Origin: Fibrobacterota bacterium
Lineage (GTDB): Bacteria; Fibrobacterota; Chitinivibrionia; Chitinivibrionales; FEN-1185
Assembly: GCA_003165595.1 (NCBI GenBank)
Contig: PLWQ01000014.1
Location: forward strand, 2,084-50,031
Length of the DNA: 47,948 bases
Direction: 5' to 3'
A program made the position numbers and the translations under genes. Below, one piece after another: positions 40,986 to 47,948 of the stretch. Under the pieces are notes generated by a model. It saw only the letters and a list, made by a program, of their open reading frames with translations, made no database searches and was not told where the DNA came from. Positions within the stretch are counted from its first letter, which is position 1; every line of letters starts with the position of its first letter.

Positions 40986-41966
40986 TCAATGCGTTATCGT
41001 CAAAGACCTTACTTCCCTGGAACCGTTCTGTTCAACCTGTACGAAATAAACCCCGCGGCGCATGTTCCGCAGATTGAAGGTGTGGTTTTGCAGCCCTGCA
41101 GCTCCGCTGCTTTCGATTGAGGACAAGACCGCCCTGCCGGCACAATTGACCAATGATATTCGCGCGTTGCCGGCCCCGACAGCATTGTAGGAAAGCTTCA
41201 GGTTGTTACCAGACACAACGGCATGCAGCGCAAGCGAACCCGCAGCTGAATTCTCGTAAACGGGTTCACCTGCCACCGTCGACGACACAAGCGTGAACTT
41301 TATCCAGTCGAAATTGAACCCGCCCTGGACGTATGTGTATTTGACCACGTACAGGCCGGTATCGAGAACAACCTGGCCAACATTTGGAAAGGTATCCCAG
41401 GCATGCCAGACTTCCGATTTGATCTGGGCAGCAGTGGGCACATGTAGATTGTTGATGTAGACGTTGGTTGTGGTATCCTCGTTGAATGTAATGCACGTGG
41501 TATTTGGCGTGGAGGCCGGCACCTCGTGCAGGCATATCGAGTAGGTTCCCGCGATATTGACGTGACAGCTCATTCTTTGATATTCACCCGGATCTATCCA
41601 TGAAATATGCCATGTCTGTGAACCTGTGGAATCGGTCATCATGTAGACCGTCCAGTCCCAATAGGAATTGAAATACTGCATGTCAACCGGCAGATCGGCC
41701 TGGATCTGCTGTTTGTTCTTGTCCAGTCGCATGGAGCCGCCCTGGTTGCCCACGGTTGTTTCATGGAATCCCACGCCTTCGCCGCCCGAGTCGAAAAACA
41801 CGGCCTTGACAACGCCCGGAATCTGCTGGTAGTGTCCCAGCAGTGTGTCGCAGCAGAAGGGCTTTCCCGTGTAGCCGGCCGGGATGCCGGAAGGAATCAC
41901 AGCTGCGCCTGCCGACACAGCACATAGCGCCGCCGCGATTGCGGCAATTTTGCAATACTGGTGCAT
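40986..41966 (-). CDS. secreted CBM6-like protein with sorting-type C-terminus (copy D)
   Basis: A 326-aa protein; GGGGAG lies 8 bases before ATG 41966. A signal peptide (cut near SAGAA) precedes IPSGIPAGYTGKPFCCDTLLGHYQQIPGVV and FFDSGGEGVGFHE, a CBM6-type lead. Jelly-roll strands then include WIDPGEYQRMSCHVNIAGTYSICLHE and ends with GGFNFDWIKFTLVSS. The classic CBM6 start has a Glu-Ala-Glu before the aromatic pair, but here it is KAVFF. The last 80 residues (LVNCAGRAVLSSIE...RGVYFVQVEQNG) are a sorting-type domain. There is no catalytic domain. It is the closest to copy A in its lead and linker. The spacer to copy C is 57 bases. Confidence 0.82.
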   Translation of the reverse strand: MHQYCKIAAIAAALCAVSAGAAVIPSGIPAGYTGKPFCCDTLLGHYQQIPGVVKAVFFDSGGEGVGFHETTVGNQGGSMRLDKNKQQIQADLPVDMQYFNSYWDWTVYMMTDSTGSQTWHISWIDPGEYQRMSCHVNIAGTYSICLHEVPASTPNTTCITFNEDTTTNVYINNLHVPTAAQIKSEVWHAWDTFPNVGQVVLDTGLYVVKYTYVQGGFNFDWIKFTLVSSTVAGEPVYENSAAGSLALHAVVSGNNLKLSYNAVGAGNARISLVNCAGRAVLSSIESSGAAGLQNHTFNLRNMRRGVYFVQVEQNGSREVRSLTITH

Positions 41967-42023
41967 AGAAAAAACTCCCCTGAAAGATGAATGGTACTAT
42001 TCTCTTCGCAACGAAAAAACTGC

Positions 42024-42989
42024 TTACCTCGTGATAATAAACCGCGATTTCGCCATCAAGCCGTGGTGCTCTATTTCCAGAAAGTAAACGCCGGGACTGA
42101 GTTTACCCAAAGCCAGGCTCTGTGATTGCGGTCCTGCAGCCAGAGACTTTGCAACGGAATTCCCAACCAATTTTCCGCTGCAATCCAACAGGGAAAACGA
42201 TGCCACGCCTGTTTGATACATGTCGAAAGATATTCTAAGCGTGTTTCCCATCGGCCTGACTTCAACCGCGCTTTGTCTCTCCGGAACTGCCGTGCTTGCC
42301 TGCACCACCGGCGTGGGGTAGTGGAGATCAAAACTCATCCAATCCAGGTTCCAGCTGCCGAGCAAGAAAGTAATTTGAACGACTTGGAGCCCTGTGTCAA
42401 GCATCACCGAATCCACATTGTTGTTCATGGTCCAGGAGTGCCAGAGTTCGGGGCATCCCGGCGGTACAGTTACAACCGGCAGATTGATAATCGAATCTAT
42501 TTTTGTCTTGGTACCATCATAGTAGGTAAGCACTTCACAGTTTGGATAATAGGCGGTCGCCTGGTGAAAGCTGATATAATACATGCCTGCCGTATTCACA
42601 TGGACGGAATACTTGTTCCATTGCCCGTTCGAATCAATCCAGGCCAGATGCCAATAGCCTGCTTCATGCTGGTCGGTGATCATGTCGTAATCGTTGCCGC
42701 TGTATTGTTGCATGCATAAGGGGGCATCTGCCGGAATCTGTTGTTTTGCCGCATTCAGACGCATGGTTCCGCCCCCGCCGCAGCCGCCGGGGTAATGGAA
42801 TGCAACACCCTCTCCGCCCGAGTCGAAAAACACGCACACAACTTTTCCGGGGATTTGCTGGTAATGGCGCATGAGCGTATCACAGCAATAGGGAACGCCG
42901 GGGTATCCCGCCGGAATGGCCGCGCTTGCAAGTGAGGCAGCCAACAAACACGTGAGTGCCGCAGCGACAATCGAAACGGAAAAGCGCAT
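42024..42989 (-). CDS. secreted CBM6-like protein with sorting-type C-terminus (copy C)
   Basis: A 321-aa paralogue; AAGGAG lies 8 bases before ATG 42989. Signal peptide (ASLASAA) then IPAGYPGVPYCCDTLMRHYQQIPG, VFFDSGGEGVAFHYPG, and a jelly roll with WIDSNGQWNKYSVHVNTAGMYYISFHQ and SWNLDWMSFDLHY. The paired Cys of PYCCDTL is shared with copy D only. The C-terminus (LLDCSGKLVGNSV...PGVYFLEIEHHG) is sorting-like. It begins 26 bases after copy B, with the same spacing as between copies A and B, so the unit seems to have been duplicated with its ribosome binding site. Confidence 0.83.
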   Translation of the reverse strand: MRFSVSIVAAALTCLLAASLASAAIPAGYPGVPYCCDTLMRHYQQIPGKVVCVFFDSGGEGVAFHYPGGCGGGGTMRLNAAKQQIPADAPLCMQQYSGNDYDMITDQHEAGYWHLAWIDSNGQWNKYSVHVNTAGMYYISFHQATAYYPNCEVLTYYDGTKTKIDSIINLPVVTVPPGCPELWHSWTMNNNVDSVMLDTGLQVVQITFLLGSWNLDWMSFDLHYPTPVVQASTAVPERQSAVEVRPMGNTLRISFDMYQTGVASFSLLDCSGKLVGNSVAKSLAAGPQSQSLALGKLSPGVYFLEIEHHGLMAKSRFIITR

Positions 42990-43015
42990 ACGCCGGACTC
43001 CTTGGAAAATGGTGA

Positions 43016-43972
43016 TCAATGAGTAATTGTAAAGGATTTCACTTCTCTGACGCCGTTGTGTTCAACGTTTACAAAATATACGCCCCGGCCGATGTTCCCG
43101 AGGCTGATTGTTTCCGTCCGGCTTCCGCTGTTCAGGTTCCTGGTTTTAGCGGGAACCATTGCCCTGCCTTCGCAGTCGAAAACAGAGACCGTCGTCGGCC
43201 CGGCCTGTTCGAGTGAATAAGAAATACACAGTTTGTTTCTATTGACAACAGGCGTAATCGCAAGCCCTTTTTGCACAAGGCCCCGGTTTGTTGCCGGCAC
43301 GGTGGACGTACCATCTAAAAGAAACTTCATGCCGTGGAAGTTTAGGCCTTCGTGGAAAAATGAGACCTTTATGAGAAAGAGGCCGGTATCAAGCGCAAGC
43401 CTGGTTTTCGTAGTGTCCCATCTCCAGTCGTGATTGATTTCAACGTCGCCCGGCGGCCTGATGCTTGCCGGCAATCCACCTACCGAATCGGGCGGGAGGT
43501 CGCCGACATTGAAGATGATCAGGTTGCTGGTATCGACAACGGAGTGATGCAATATCATTTTGTAGTTACCGGCAGTGTTCACATGCACTGTATATTTAAG
43601 CCATTCTCCGCTCTGCACCCACCCGATATGACAATTGGCGTGAGCGGGATAGGCGGCGGAGTCAACGATACCTCCAACGGTTCCCGCAACAAAATCATTC
43701 CAAGTTCCAAAAAACTGCAGGGATACCTTCTTGCCTGGGTCACCATCACGCCAGTGACAATCGCCCATGTTGCTCCAAGTATAATTGAATGTCACTCCTG
43801 AGTCACCCTTATCGAAATACGCTGCGGTTACAAAACCCGGGATTTGCATCGGTATTCCCTTAAGCGAGTCAAAAACCGTACCGGCGTACCCTGCGGGCAT
43901 CGCGGCGCAGACAAGCGACGCCATCAGGAAAACTGATGCCGCCATGGCGGCGAATTTTTGGTAGAGACGCAT
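43016..43972 (-). CDS. secreted CBM6-like protein with sorting-type C-terminus (copy B)
   Basis: A 318-aa paralogue; TAGGAG lies 8 bases before ATG 43972. It is the most diverged of the four in its lead (AYFDKGDSGVTFNYTW instead of FDxGGEGVxFH) but has the most typical CBM6 core: WVQSGEWLKYTVHVNTAGNYKMILHH, PGDVEINHDWRWDTTKTRLALDTGLFLIKVSFF, and GLNFHGMKFLL. The C-terminus (VFDCEGRAMVPAKTR...GRGVYFVNVEHNG) is sorting-like. It probably binds a different glycan from its neighbours. It starts 26 bases after copy A. Confidence 0.83.
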   Translation of the reverse strand: MRLYQKFAAMAASVFLMASLVCAAMPAGYAGTVFDSLKGIPMQIPGFVTAAYFDKGDSGVTFNYTWSNMGDCHWRDGDPGKKVSLQFFGTWNDFVAGTVGGIVDSAAYPAHANCHIGWVQSGEWLKYTVHVNTAGNYKMILHHSVVDTSNLIIFNVGDLPPDSVGGLPASIRPPGDVEINHDWRWDTTKTRLALDTGLFLIKVSFFHEGLNFHGMKFLLDGTSTVPATNRGLVQKGLAITPVVNRNKLCISYSLEQAGPTTVSVFDCEGRAMVPAKTRNLNSGSRTETISLGNIGRGVYFVNVEHNGVREVKSFTITH

Positions 43973-43998
43973 ACGGGAAACTCCTATGAGAAGGTACA

Positions 43999-44973
43999 TC
44001 AACGTGTGATCGCTATCGATTTCACTTCCTTGATTCCGTCATGCTCGACGTTCACAAAATAGACGCCATGGCGAAGGTTGTGCACGTTAAGCGCCACGGT
44101 TCGATTTCCCCGTATCGCGGCGTTGTCGATCGACGACAGAATCGATTTTCCCGAACAATCGGTGAGCGATATCCGCGCAGGGAAAGCGTCGGTTGCGTTG
44201 TACAAAACCGACAGGCGTCCGTCGGTAAGAATTGCCCTGACGTCCATCGCCGTTTTCGCGGACCTTGCGTTCATCTGGTCGCTCACTCCGGATGCGCTTT
44301 TGAGCGTGAACCTCATCCAATCGAAATTCCAGCCACCCTTTACAAACTGCTGTTTGAGCGTGTACATGCCGGTGTCAAGATCGACCGTTGCCACGTCCAT
44401 GAATCTATTCCAAATATGCCATACCTCGCTGCCCGTATGGACTTGCGATGCGAGAACGTGGGGAAGGTTGTTGATAAGGATGGGCGTCGCGTTGTTGAAC
44501 TGAAGGCTTATCGTGTTTAGGGAGTCAACGGCCGCTGCATGAATATCAATGGTGTAGGTGCCGGCCATGAGCACTTTCACCGTATGCCTTGTCCAGTCGC
44601 CGTTGACAGGATCGGAGTTGATCCACGATTCATGCCATGAGCCCAGGGTTTCGGGCTGGTTGGTGACTGTCCAGTCCCAATAGCTGTCGAACGCCTGCAT
44701 TTCCACTGACCTGTCTGCAGCCAGAGGCCGCATGGTTCCGCCGCCGCCGACGCCAGTGCCGTCCATCTCATGGAAGCCGACTCCTTCGCCGCCTTCATCG
44801 AAGAACACGACCTTGATGACGCCCGGAATCTGCTGGGCATTGCCTTTGAGCGTGTCACCGGTGAACACCTTCCCTGCATAGCCTGCGGGGATGCCCGACG
44901 GTATTACTGCTGCGCCGACCGACATGACGCAAAATGTCACCGCTACCACGGCAATCCTAAAATGGAGACGCAT
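43999..44973 (-). CDS. secreted CBM6-like protein with sorting-type C-terminus (copy A)
   Basis: A 324-aa protein, first of the tandem; AAGGAG lies 8 bases before ATG 44973. Signal peptide (cut near SVGAA), then IPSGIPAGYAGKVFTGDTLKGNAQQIPG, VVFFDEGGEGVGFHEMDG, a jelly roll with WINSDPVNGDWTRHTVKVLMAGTYTIDIHA and GGWNFDWMRFTLKS. The C-terminus (LTDCSGKSILSSID...RHGVYFVNVEHDG) is sorting-like. CBM6 domains bind beta-glucan, xylan or related chains; as there is no enzyme domain, these proteins may coat the cell or hold polysaccharide at the surface. The leader region upstream is hairpin-rich. Confidence 0.83.
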   Translation of the reverse strand: MRLHFRIAVVAVTFCVMSVGAAVIPSGIPAGYAGKVFTGDTLKGNAQQIPGVIKVVFFDEGGEGVGFHEMDGTGVGGGGTMRPLAADRSVEMQAFDSYWDWTVTNQPETLGSWHESWINSDPVNGDWTRHTVKVLMAGTYTIDIHAAAVDSLNTISLQFNNATPILINNLPHVLASQVHTGSEVWHIWNRFMDVATVDLDTGMYTLKQQFVKGGWNFDWMRFTLKSASGVSDQMNARSAKTAMDVRAILTDGRLSVLYNATDAFPARISLTDCSGKSILSSIDNAAIRGNRTVALNVHNLRHGVYFVNVEHDGIKEVKSIAITR

Positions 44974-45577
44974 AGCACAAACTCCTTAATAAATATAGGT
45001 GAGCCTCTTCCTTTTTTTCGTTTCTTCATTTTGTGCAGCGTGAACGAGCACATGCGCAAAAGCCTATGGCGTTTCTCGAAAAGAGACCACACCCTTTGGG
45101 GGTGGTGCACAACGCTACGCCAAAGCACTTACGTGCTTTTCTTTGATTTCGGGGTTTTCCCCCCTCATCAAAGCCACGGCCTATGGCCGTGGTTCTTTGC
45201 TGCAATTCCCTGCTGCCACGGCAGAAAGGCATTTGCAAACAATTGTGAGGGGGAATGTTGAAAATAACAGGGCGACTTCGCAGGATGCGAAGTGCATGAT
45301 AACAGCCAGGAAGCCCAGCCACCGGCTTTTTCACTTATCCCCCTAAGACCTAAGTGAAAAGCGCCGAAAGAACCGGTTACAATTACAAAATAATGTCCGG
45401 CAGGGCAGGGTTCTAAAAGGATTGTGGCCAATACTCCCGCACTGACGGCCTCACACCGTAATATACCCAGACTTTTCAAATGATGCCGGGAATTCTTGCC
45501 GCCAGACTCATCAAAAAAAGCCCAGCGGGAAACCTGCCGCGGGGCTTGCAATCAACAGCCCGGACAAACCGGCAAGC
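44974..45577. other. hairpin-rich gene-free region upstream of the CBM6-like run
   Basis: No credible gene is seen. Perfect or near-perfect hairpins crowd 45086-45293: ACCACACCC/GGGGGTGGT (45086-45106), AAAGCAC/GTGCTTT (45122-45139), CCACGGCC/GGCCGTGG (45174-45192) and ACTTCGCA/TGCGAAGT (45275-45293). This could be a structured leader of the CBM6-like genes or a cluster of palindromic repeats. No known riboswitch pattern was recognised. Confidence 0.5.
45512..45548 (-). terminator. intrinsic terminator on the minus strand
   Basis: On the minus strand AAGCCCCGCGG pairs with CCCGCTGGGCTT around a short loop and is followed by seven T. It lies 30 bases after the small open frame ending at 45578 and would end a transcript coming from the M23-like gene. 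Confidence 0.8.
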
Positions 45578-45742
45578 CTATTTCACGACGTTTTCAAATC
45601 TCACGACCGCCTTGTCCGCATTGCAAGCGAAACGAAGAGGTAACCTGCGGCCGAAGCGGCCAGAAAATGCATCGAAGAACGTCGGACATCGTCCATTTGA
45701 TCCCCCTCTGTTGCAAAAAATAGATATGTCAACCGATTGCAT
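45578..45742 (-). CDS. candidate small protein of 54 aa
   Basis: An open frame from ATG 45742 (AGAGGA 3 bases upstream) to a stop at 45578, with an intrinsic terminator 30 bases further. The product starts MQSVDISIFCNRGG and ends NADKAVVRFENVVK. The ordered set of ribosome binding site, frame and terminator argues for a gene, but the composition (Arg/Phe-rich middle) is odd and a 92-residue plus-strand frame overlaps it. It may be a repeat with chance coding potential. No family is recognised. Confidence 0.35.
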   Translation of the reverse strand: MQSVDISIFCNRGGSNGRCPTFFDAFSGRFGRRLPLRFACNADKAVVRFENVVK

Positions 45743-45843
45743 CGGTCCTCTTCCCTAGGGAATAAATAATCACGCAAACATGCCCTTAGGTACTTTTTCT
45801 ATTTGGTTTAGTTCTCGATCTTTAAGGAGTATTTGTACATGGT

Positions 45844-46374
45844 TTACTCTTCGTCATCGTTGCCACTTGGAATTTGAATCAGCAATTTTAAGTATTCAAC
45901 GTCATCTGTTTTTTCTATGAAAAAGTCACCTGTGTATTTCTCCATGCTCCAGCTGATTGCAGGAGCACCATAATCATTATTCGGTTTGCATTTTCCCCTA
46001 AGAACTTTTTGGATTTGCTTTGCTCCGTTCTTAAAAGATAAATAGCTGCTTTTCCTTGAAAAAGTGACGCTCACATATTCAAGGACCCACCCTTTCCGGA
46101 TTTGTGAATAATTCTTCGAGAACCCAACTTTGAAACTTTCAAGGGGCGTCTTGGTGTTCTTGGCAATGACGAAAGTACAGTTGCTTTTAGTCCCACTTTC
46201 CTGCGCTATCGGAACAATCGCCCTGAAATATTCAACTGCGTTTTCCGGCGTGGTATTAAGCAATGTTGTATCCGTTGTCTTTTGGATCAAATTGTAAAAC
46301 AATAGTGAGTCATTATCCGCATGAAGGAAACTGCAAAAAGATAGAAGAATAGAGCATACAATTATTTTTCTCAT
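45844..46374 (-). CDS. small secreted protein, possible immunity partner of the M23-like protein
   Basis: A 176-aa protein; AAAGGAG lies 10 bases before ATG 46374. Residues 1-19 are a signal peptide (IIVCSILLSFCSFLHA). The mature part has a helical start (LLFYNLIQKTTDTTLLNTTPENAVEYFRAIV), then strands (KSNCTFVIAKN, WVLEYVSVTFSRKSSYLSF) and an acidic tail (GNDDEE). Two Cys may form a disulfide. No family is recognised. It starts 15 bases after the M23-like gene. Both genes are more AT-rich than the neighbours, suggesting shared transfer. A periplasmic protein beside a cell-wall hydrolase that lacks a signal peptide fits an immunity role, but this is inferred. Confidence 0.8.
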   Translation of the reverse strand: MRKIIVCSILLSFCSFLHADNDSLLFYNLIQKTTDTTLLNTTPENAVEYFRAIVPIAQESGTKSNCTFVIAKNTKTPLESFKVGFSKNYSQIRKGWVLEYVSVTFSRKSSYLSFKNGAKQIQKVLRGKCKPNNDYGAPAISWSMEKYTGDFFIEKTDDVEYLKLLIQIPSGNDDEE

Positions 46375-46389
46375 CCCGTATTTTCTCCT

Positions 46390-47325
46390 TTACTGCTTTA
46401 TGAGTTCGGCTTTGTCGAGGAAGTCCGTAGGATCCACTAAATCCGAACGCCGTTGAAATGGAGGGTTGTCACGTCGCGTTAAAGGACCAGTTGCCTTCTT
46501 TGAGTATAGTTCGAAATGAAGCATGTGTTTTATGCCATCATGCTTGGTTACGAATTTGCCGACATATGCAATTACCTGGCCTTGCTTAACGGTAGCACCG
46601 ATTTTTATGCCTTCCGGACATTCCCCTTTGATTTCGGCATAACGAACGAGGATATCGCCGTGGTCTACCTCAAGTGCATATGTGCCACCGGCAAATTCAG
46701 ACGGTCCTTTTGTTATTACGCCATCTTTGACGGCCAAGATATCGGTACCGATTGGTGCATACAGGTCGCAGCCAGCGTGTTTCCTTCCGTTGTCGCGGTC
46801 GGCACCGAATTTTCTTGAACCGTCGTGGTAGCTATCGGAGGGTCTTGTTCTCATCGGGAAAATATGTTTCTGACTTTTCGGAAGTGTTAGTTTTCCGCTC
46901 TCCACCACCTTGTCCCCTCCGCAATGCTCGGCGGTAAAGAAAAAATCCACCGGTCCGTCATTATATCCGTCCGGATAGAATAGCTGCAATTCCGCCTTTG
47001 CAACGCCATTTCTTTCGTTCGCATCAACCTTGCACGAAAGATCCTGCTTGTCGCCATTGTAATTGCAAAACAATTTGAACGTAACGCGTGTCTGCGGGGT
47101 TTGTTCCTTGTATTGCACGGAAACCTGGACCGGGCATTTGTCGTTGAATTTCAGGTCGGCTTGCGGCGGCACGAACTTGGCGTCAGACAACGTGGCGATT
47201 GGAGCGAGCTTTTCCTTCGGCTTCGCGAGTTCATCCGTTGCCGCAACCCGCGTATTGTCCGCGGGCGCGGTTGTGGGCTTGCAGAAGAACCCGGGATCGT
47301 TTATGTCTCGCCATGGTTCGGACAT
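46390..47325 (-). CDS. M23/LytM-like peptidase without signal peptide, atypical active site
   Basis: A 311-aa protein; ATG 47325 has AAAGGGTG 8 bases upstream (the GTG at 47334 is an alternative). There is no signal peptide. Residues 50-150 form a beta-sandwich-like domain (FVPPQADLKFNDKCPVQVSVQYKE, VDFFFTAEHCGGDKV). Residues 155-290 are a LytM domain: HAGCDLYAPIGTDILAVKDGVI has the zinc-binding His183 and Asp187, and HFELYS has His270, but the usual HxH reads MLH, so the catalytic His is Met268 with a His one place earlier. M23 enzymes cut peptidoglycan cross-bridges. An intracellular start with a periplasmic partner suggests a contact-delivered toxin. Confidence 0.82.
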   Translation of the reverse strand: MSEPWRDINDPGFFCKPTTAPADNTRVAATDELAKPKEKLAPIATLSDAKFVPPQADLKFNDKCPVQVSVQYKEQTPQTRVTFKLFCNYNGDKQDLSCKVDANERNGVAKAELQLFYPDGYNDGPVDFFFTAEHCGGDKVVESGKLTLPKSQKHIFPMRTRPSDSYHDGSRKFGADRDNGRKHAGCDLYAPIGTDILAVKDGVITKGPSEFAGGTYALEVDHGDILVRYAEIKGECPEGIKIGATVKQGQVIAYVGKFVTKHDGIKHMLHFELYSKKATGPLTRRDNPPFQRRSDLVDPTDFLDKAELIKQ

Positions 47326-47354
47326 TGGAGTCACCCTTTGTTTGTGACAACGTC

Positions 47355-47360
47355 AATATA
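47355..47360 (-). promoter_or_regulatory. candidate -10 element of the M23-like gene
   Basis: TATATT on the minus strand. With transcription starting near 47348, the centre of the CRP-type palindrome at 47382-47397 would be at -41.5, the position of a class II activator site. There is no good -35, which also suits an activated promoter. Confidence 0.45.
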
Positions 47361-47381
47361 ATAATTGCTTTCGAGACGGAT

Positions 47382-47397
47382 TGTGACGGCCGTCACA
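47382..47397. promoter_or_regulatory. perfect CRP/FNR-family operator
   Basis: TGTGACGGCCGTCACA is an exact palindrome and matches the CRP consensus TGTGA-N6-TCACA at all ten positions. It lies between the divergent M23-like gene (start 47325) and the lipoprotein gene (start 47491), so it could control either. A TGTGAC half-site also occurs at 47344. The regulator is not in the window. Confidence 0.75.
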
Positions 47398-47490
47398 CCT
47401 CGGCTTGTACCCTGATATTATTTTCTTTCTGGGCGCCCTCTTGTCGCGGCCGGGCCACAATTAGTCAACCTCTCCCGGAGATTTGTTCCC

Positions 47491-47948
47491 ATGATCGGAA
47501 GAAACGCGTGGATTCTCATAGTGTCGGCAGTGATTGTTCCGCTCGTCCTTTCCTGCAACAATTCTCCCAATCCCTTCTCGGCTTCGGACGCTTCGATATC
47601 ACTCAGGCTTGTCAATTCGAGCGACCAGCGGGAAGACCACAGCATTTCCGACACGGTCGGCAAAACCATTCGCGTCGGGGTGAGCGGTTACCTGATTCAG
47701 TACATCACCTCGGTGTCGGTCCTTGTCGGCAGGAGCCCGACAGACACCGACACTTCCTTCACATTCGGCAGCTTCTCATCCTCGACCGATACCTTGTGGC
47801 TGGATATTGTCTTCAAATCCGCTGGCAGCCGCAAGGTTACCGCGATCGCGTCCATCCAGGGCGCATCTCCGTACACCGACACGGCGACAATCGTGGTTAT
47901 TGCGCTGCCCGTTCAGACCTATGGCGTTTCGTACGACGGCAATGGCAA
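47491..47948 (+). CDS. secreted lipoprotein, partial (runs off the window)
   Basis: The frame is open from ATG 47491 to the window end (152 residues seen); CGGAG lies 10 bases upstream. Residues 1-22 form a lipoprotein signal ending in PLVLSC. A beta-rich, Ser/Thr-rich domain follows (SISLRLVNSSDQRED, GKTIRVGVSGYL, VSVLVGRSPTDTDTSFTFGSF), like an Ig or cadherin-type fold. The last visible residues, YGVSYDGNGN, resemble the start of an InlB B / Listeria-Bacteroides repeat, which often continues in tandem. It is probably a surface-exposed adhesin-like lipoprotein. It is divergent from the M23-like gene. Confidence 0.8.
   Translation, partial: MIGRNAWILIVSAVIVPLVLSCNNSPNPFSASDASISLRLVNSSDQREDHSISDTVGKTIRVGVSGYLIQYITSVSVLVGRSPTDTDTSFTFGSFSSSTDTLWLDIVFKSAGSRKVTAIASIQGASPYTDTATIVVIALPVQTYGVSYDGNG

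Overview
The window looks like a piece of a Gram-negative, motile, polysaccharide-degrading bacterium, most probably of the Fibrobacterota/Chitinispirillia type. That placement is inferred, not proven. It rests on three things seen together: a flagellar operon with sigma-54-type promoters and the CsrA/FliW pair; several secreted proteins whose C-termini look like type IX secretion sorting domains (a SxxGR-like strand, then GxYxxxL/V and a short basic end); and genes or remnants for GH12, GH128-like, GH105 and CBM6/CBM32-type proteins. No CRISPR array, tRNA, integrase or complete insertion sequence was seen.

Layout. 1-680: 3' end of a 23S rRNA gene, an intact 5S rRNA gene and its terminator. 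680-5118: a scrambled region with a promoter and a GLUG-repeat surface protein, a 5' fragment of 5S rRNA, a GH128-like/CBM32 remnant on the minus strand abutting a 5'-truncated GH12 gene on the plus strand, a collapsed secreted-protein pseudogene, and a second, strongly diverged 5S copy with its own hairpin. 5119-9867 (minus): MFS transporter, prepilin peptidase, CvpA, a lipoprotein, a STAS protein and a degenerate GGDEF protein. 10074-12636 (plus): small coiled-coil protein, cyclophilin, FKBP lipoprotein and an FGE/SUMF1-like protein. 12740-14836 (minus): two tandem PdxA paralogues, one lacking the usual HT substrate-binding pair.

15104-24008 is the motility island. On the minus strand run flgJ-flgN-flgK-flgL, then flagellin, fliW-csrA, and a MerR regulator with a TPR glycosyltransferase. 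Sigma-54 -24/-12 promoters with exact GG-N10-GC spacing lie ahead of flgJ, flagellin and merR-glycosyltransferase, so the glycosyltransferase probably belongs to the flagellar regulon. The flagellin leader carries five GGA triplets, as expected of a CsrA target held in check through FliW.

24296-33551 holds an LRR protein, a class I amidotransferase, a hybrid histidine kinase whose phosphoacceptor His is Asn, a large secreted TPR protein, an ABC-F ATPase and a ferredoxin-like aldo/keto reductase. 33863-36900 is a System II cytochrome c maturation pair (ResB/CcsA). 37184-38893 is a secreted class C beta-lactamase-like serine hydrolase. 39352-44973 (minus) is a run of four tandem CBM6-like proteins followed by GH105, all with sorting-type C-termini. 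45513-47325 has an M23-peptidase-like protein without a signal peptide paired with a small secreted protein, under a perfect CRP-type operator at 47382-47397; this could be an antibacterial effector/immunity pair. The window ends inside a lipoprotein gene on the plus strand.

Intergenic regions are rich in short dispersed repeats and palindromes, including a perfect 44-bp palindrome and a 146-bp element with 20-bp terminal inverted repeats.
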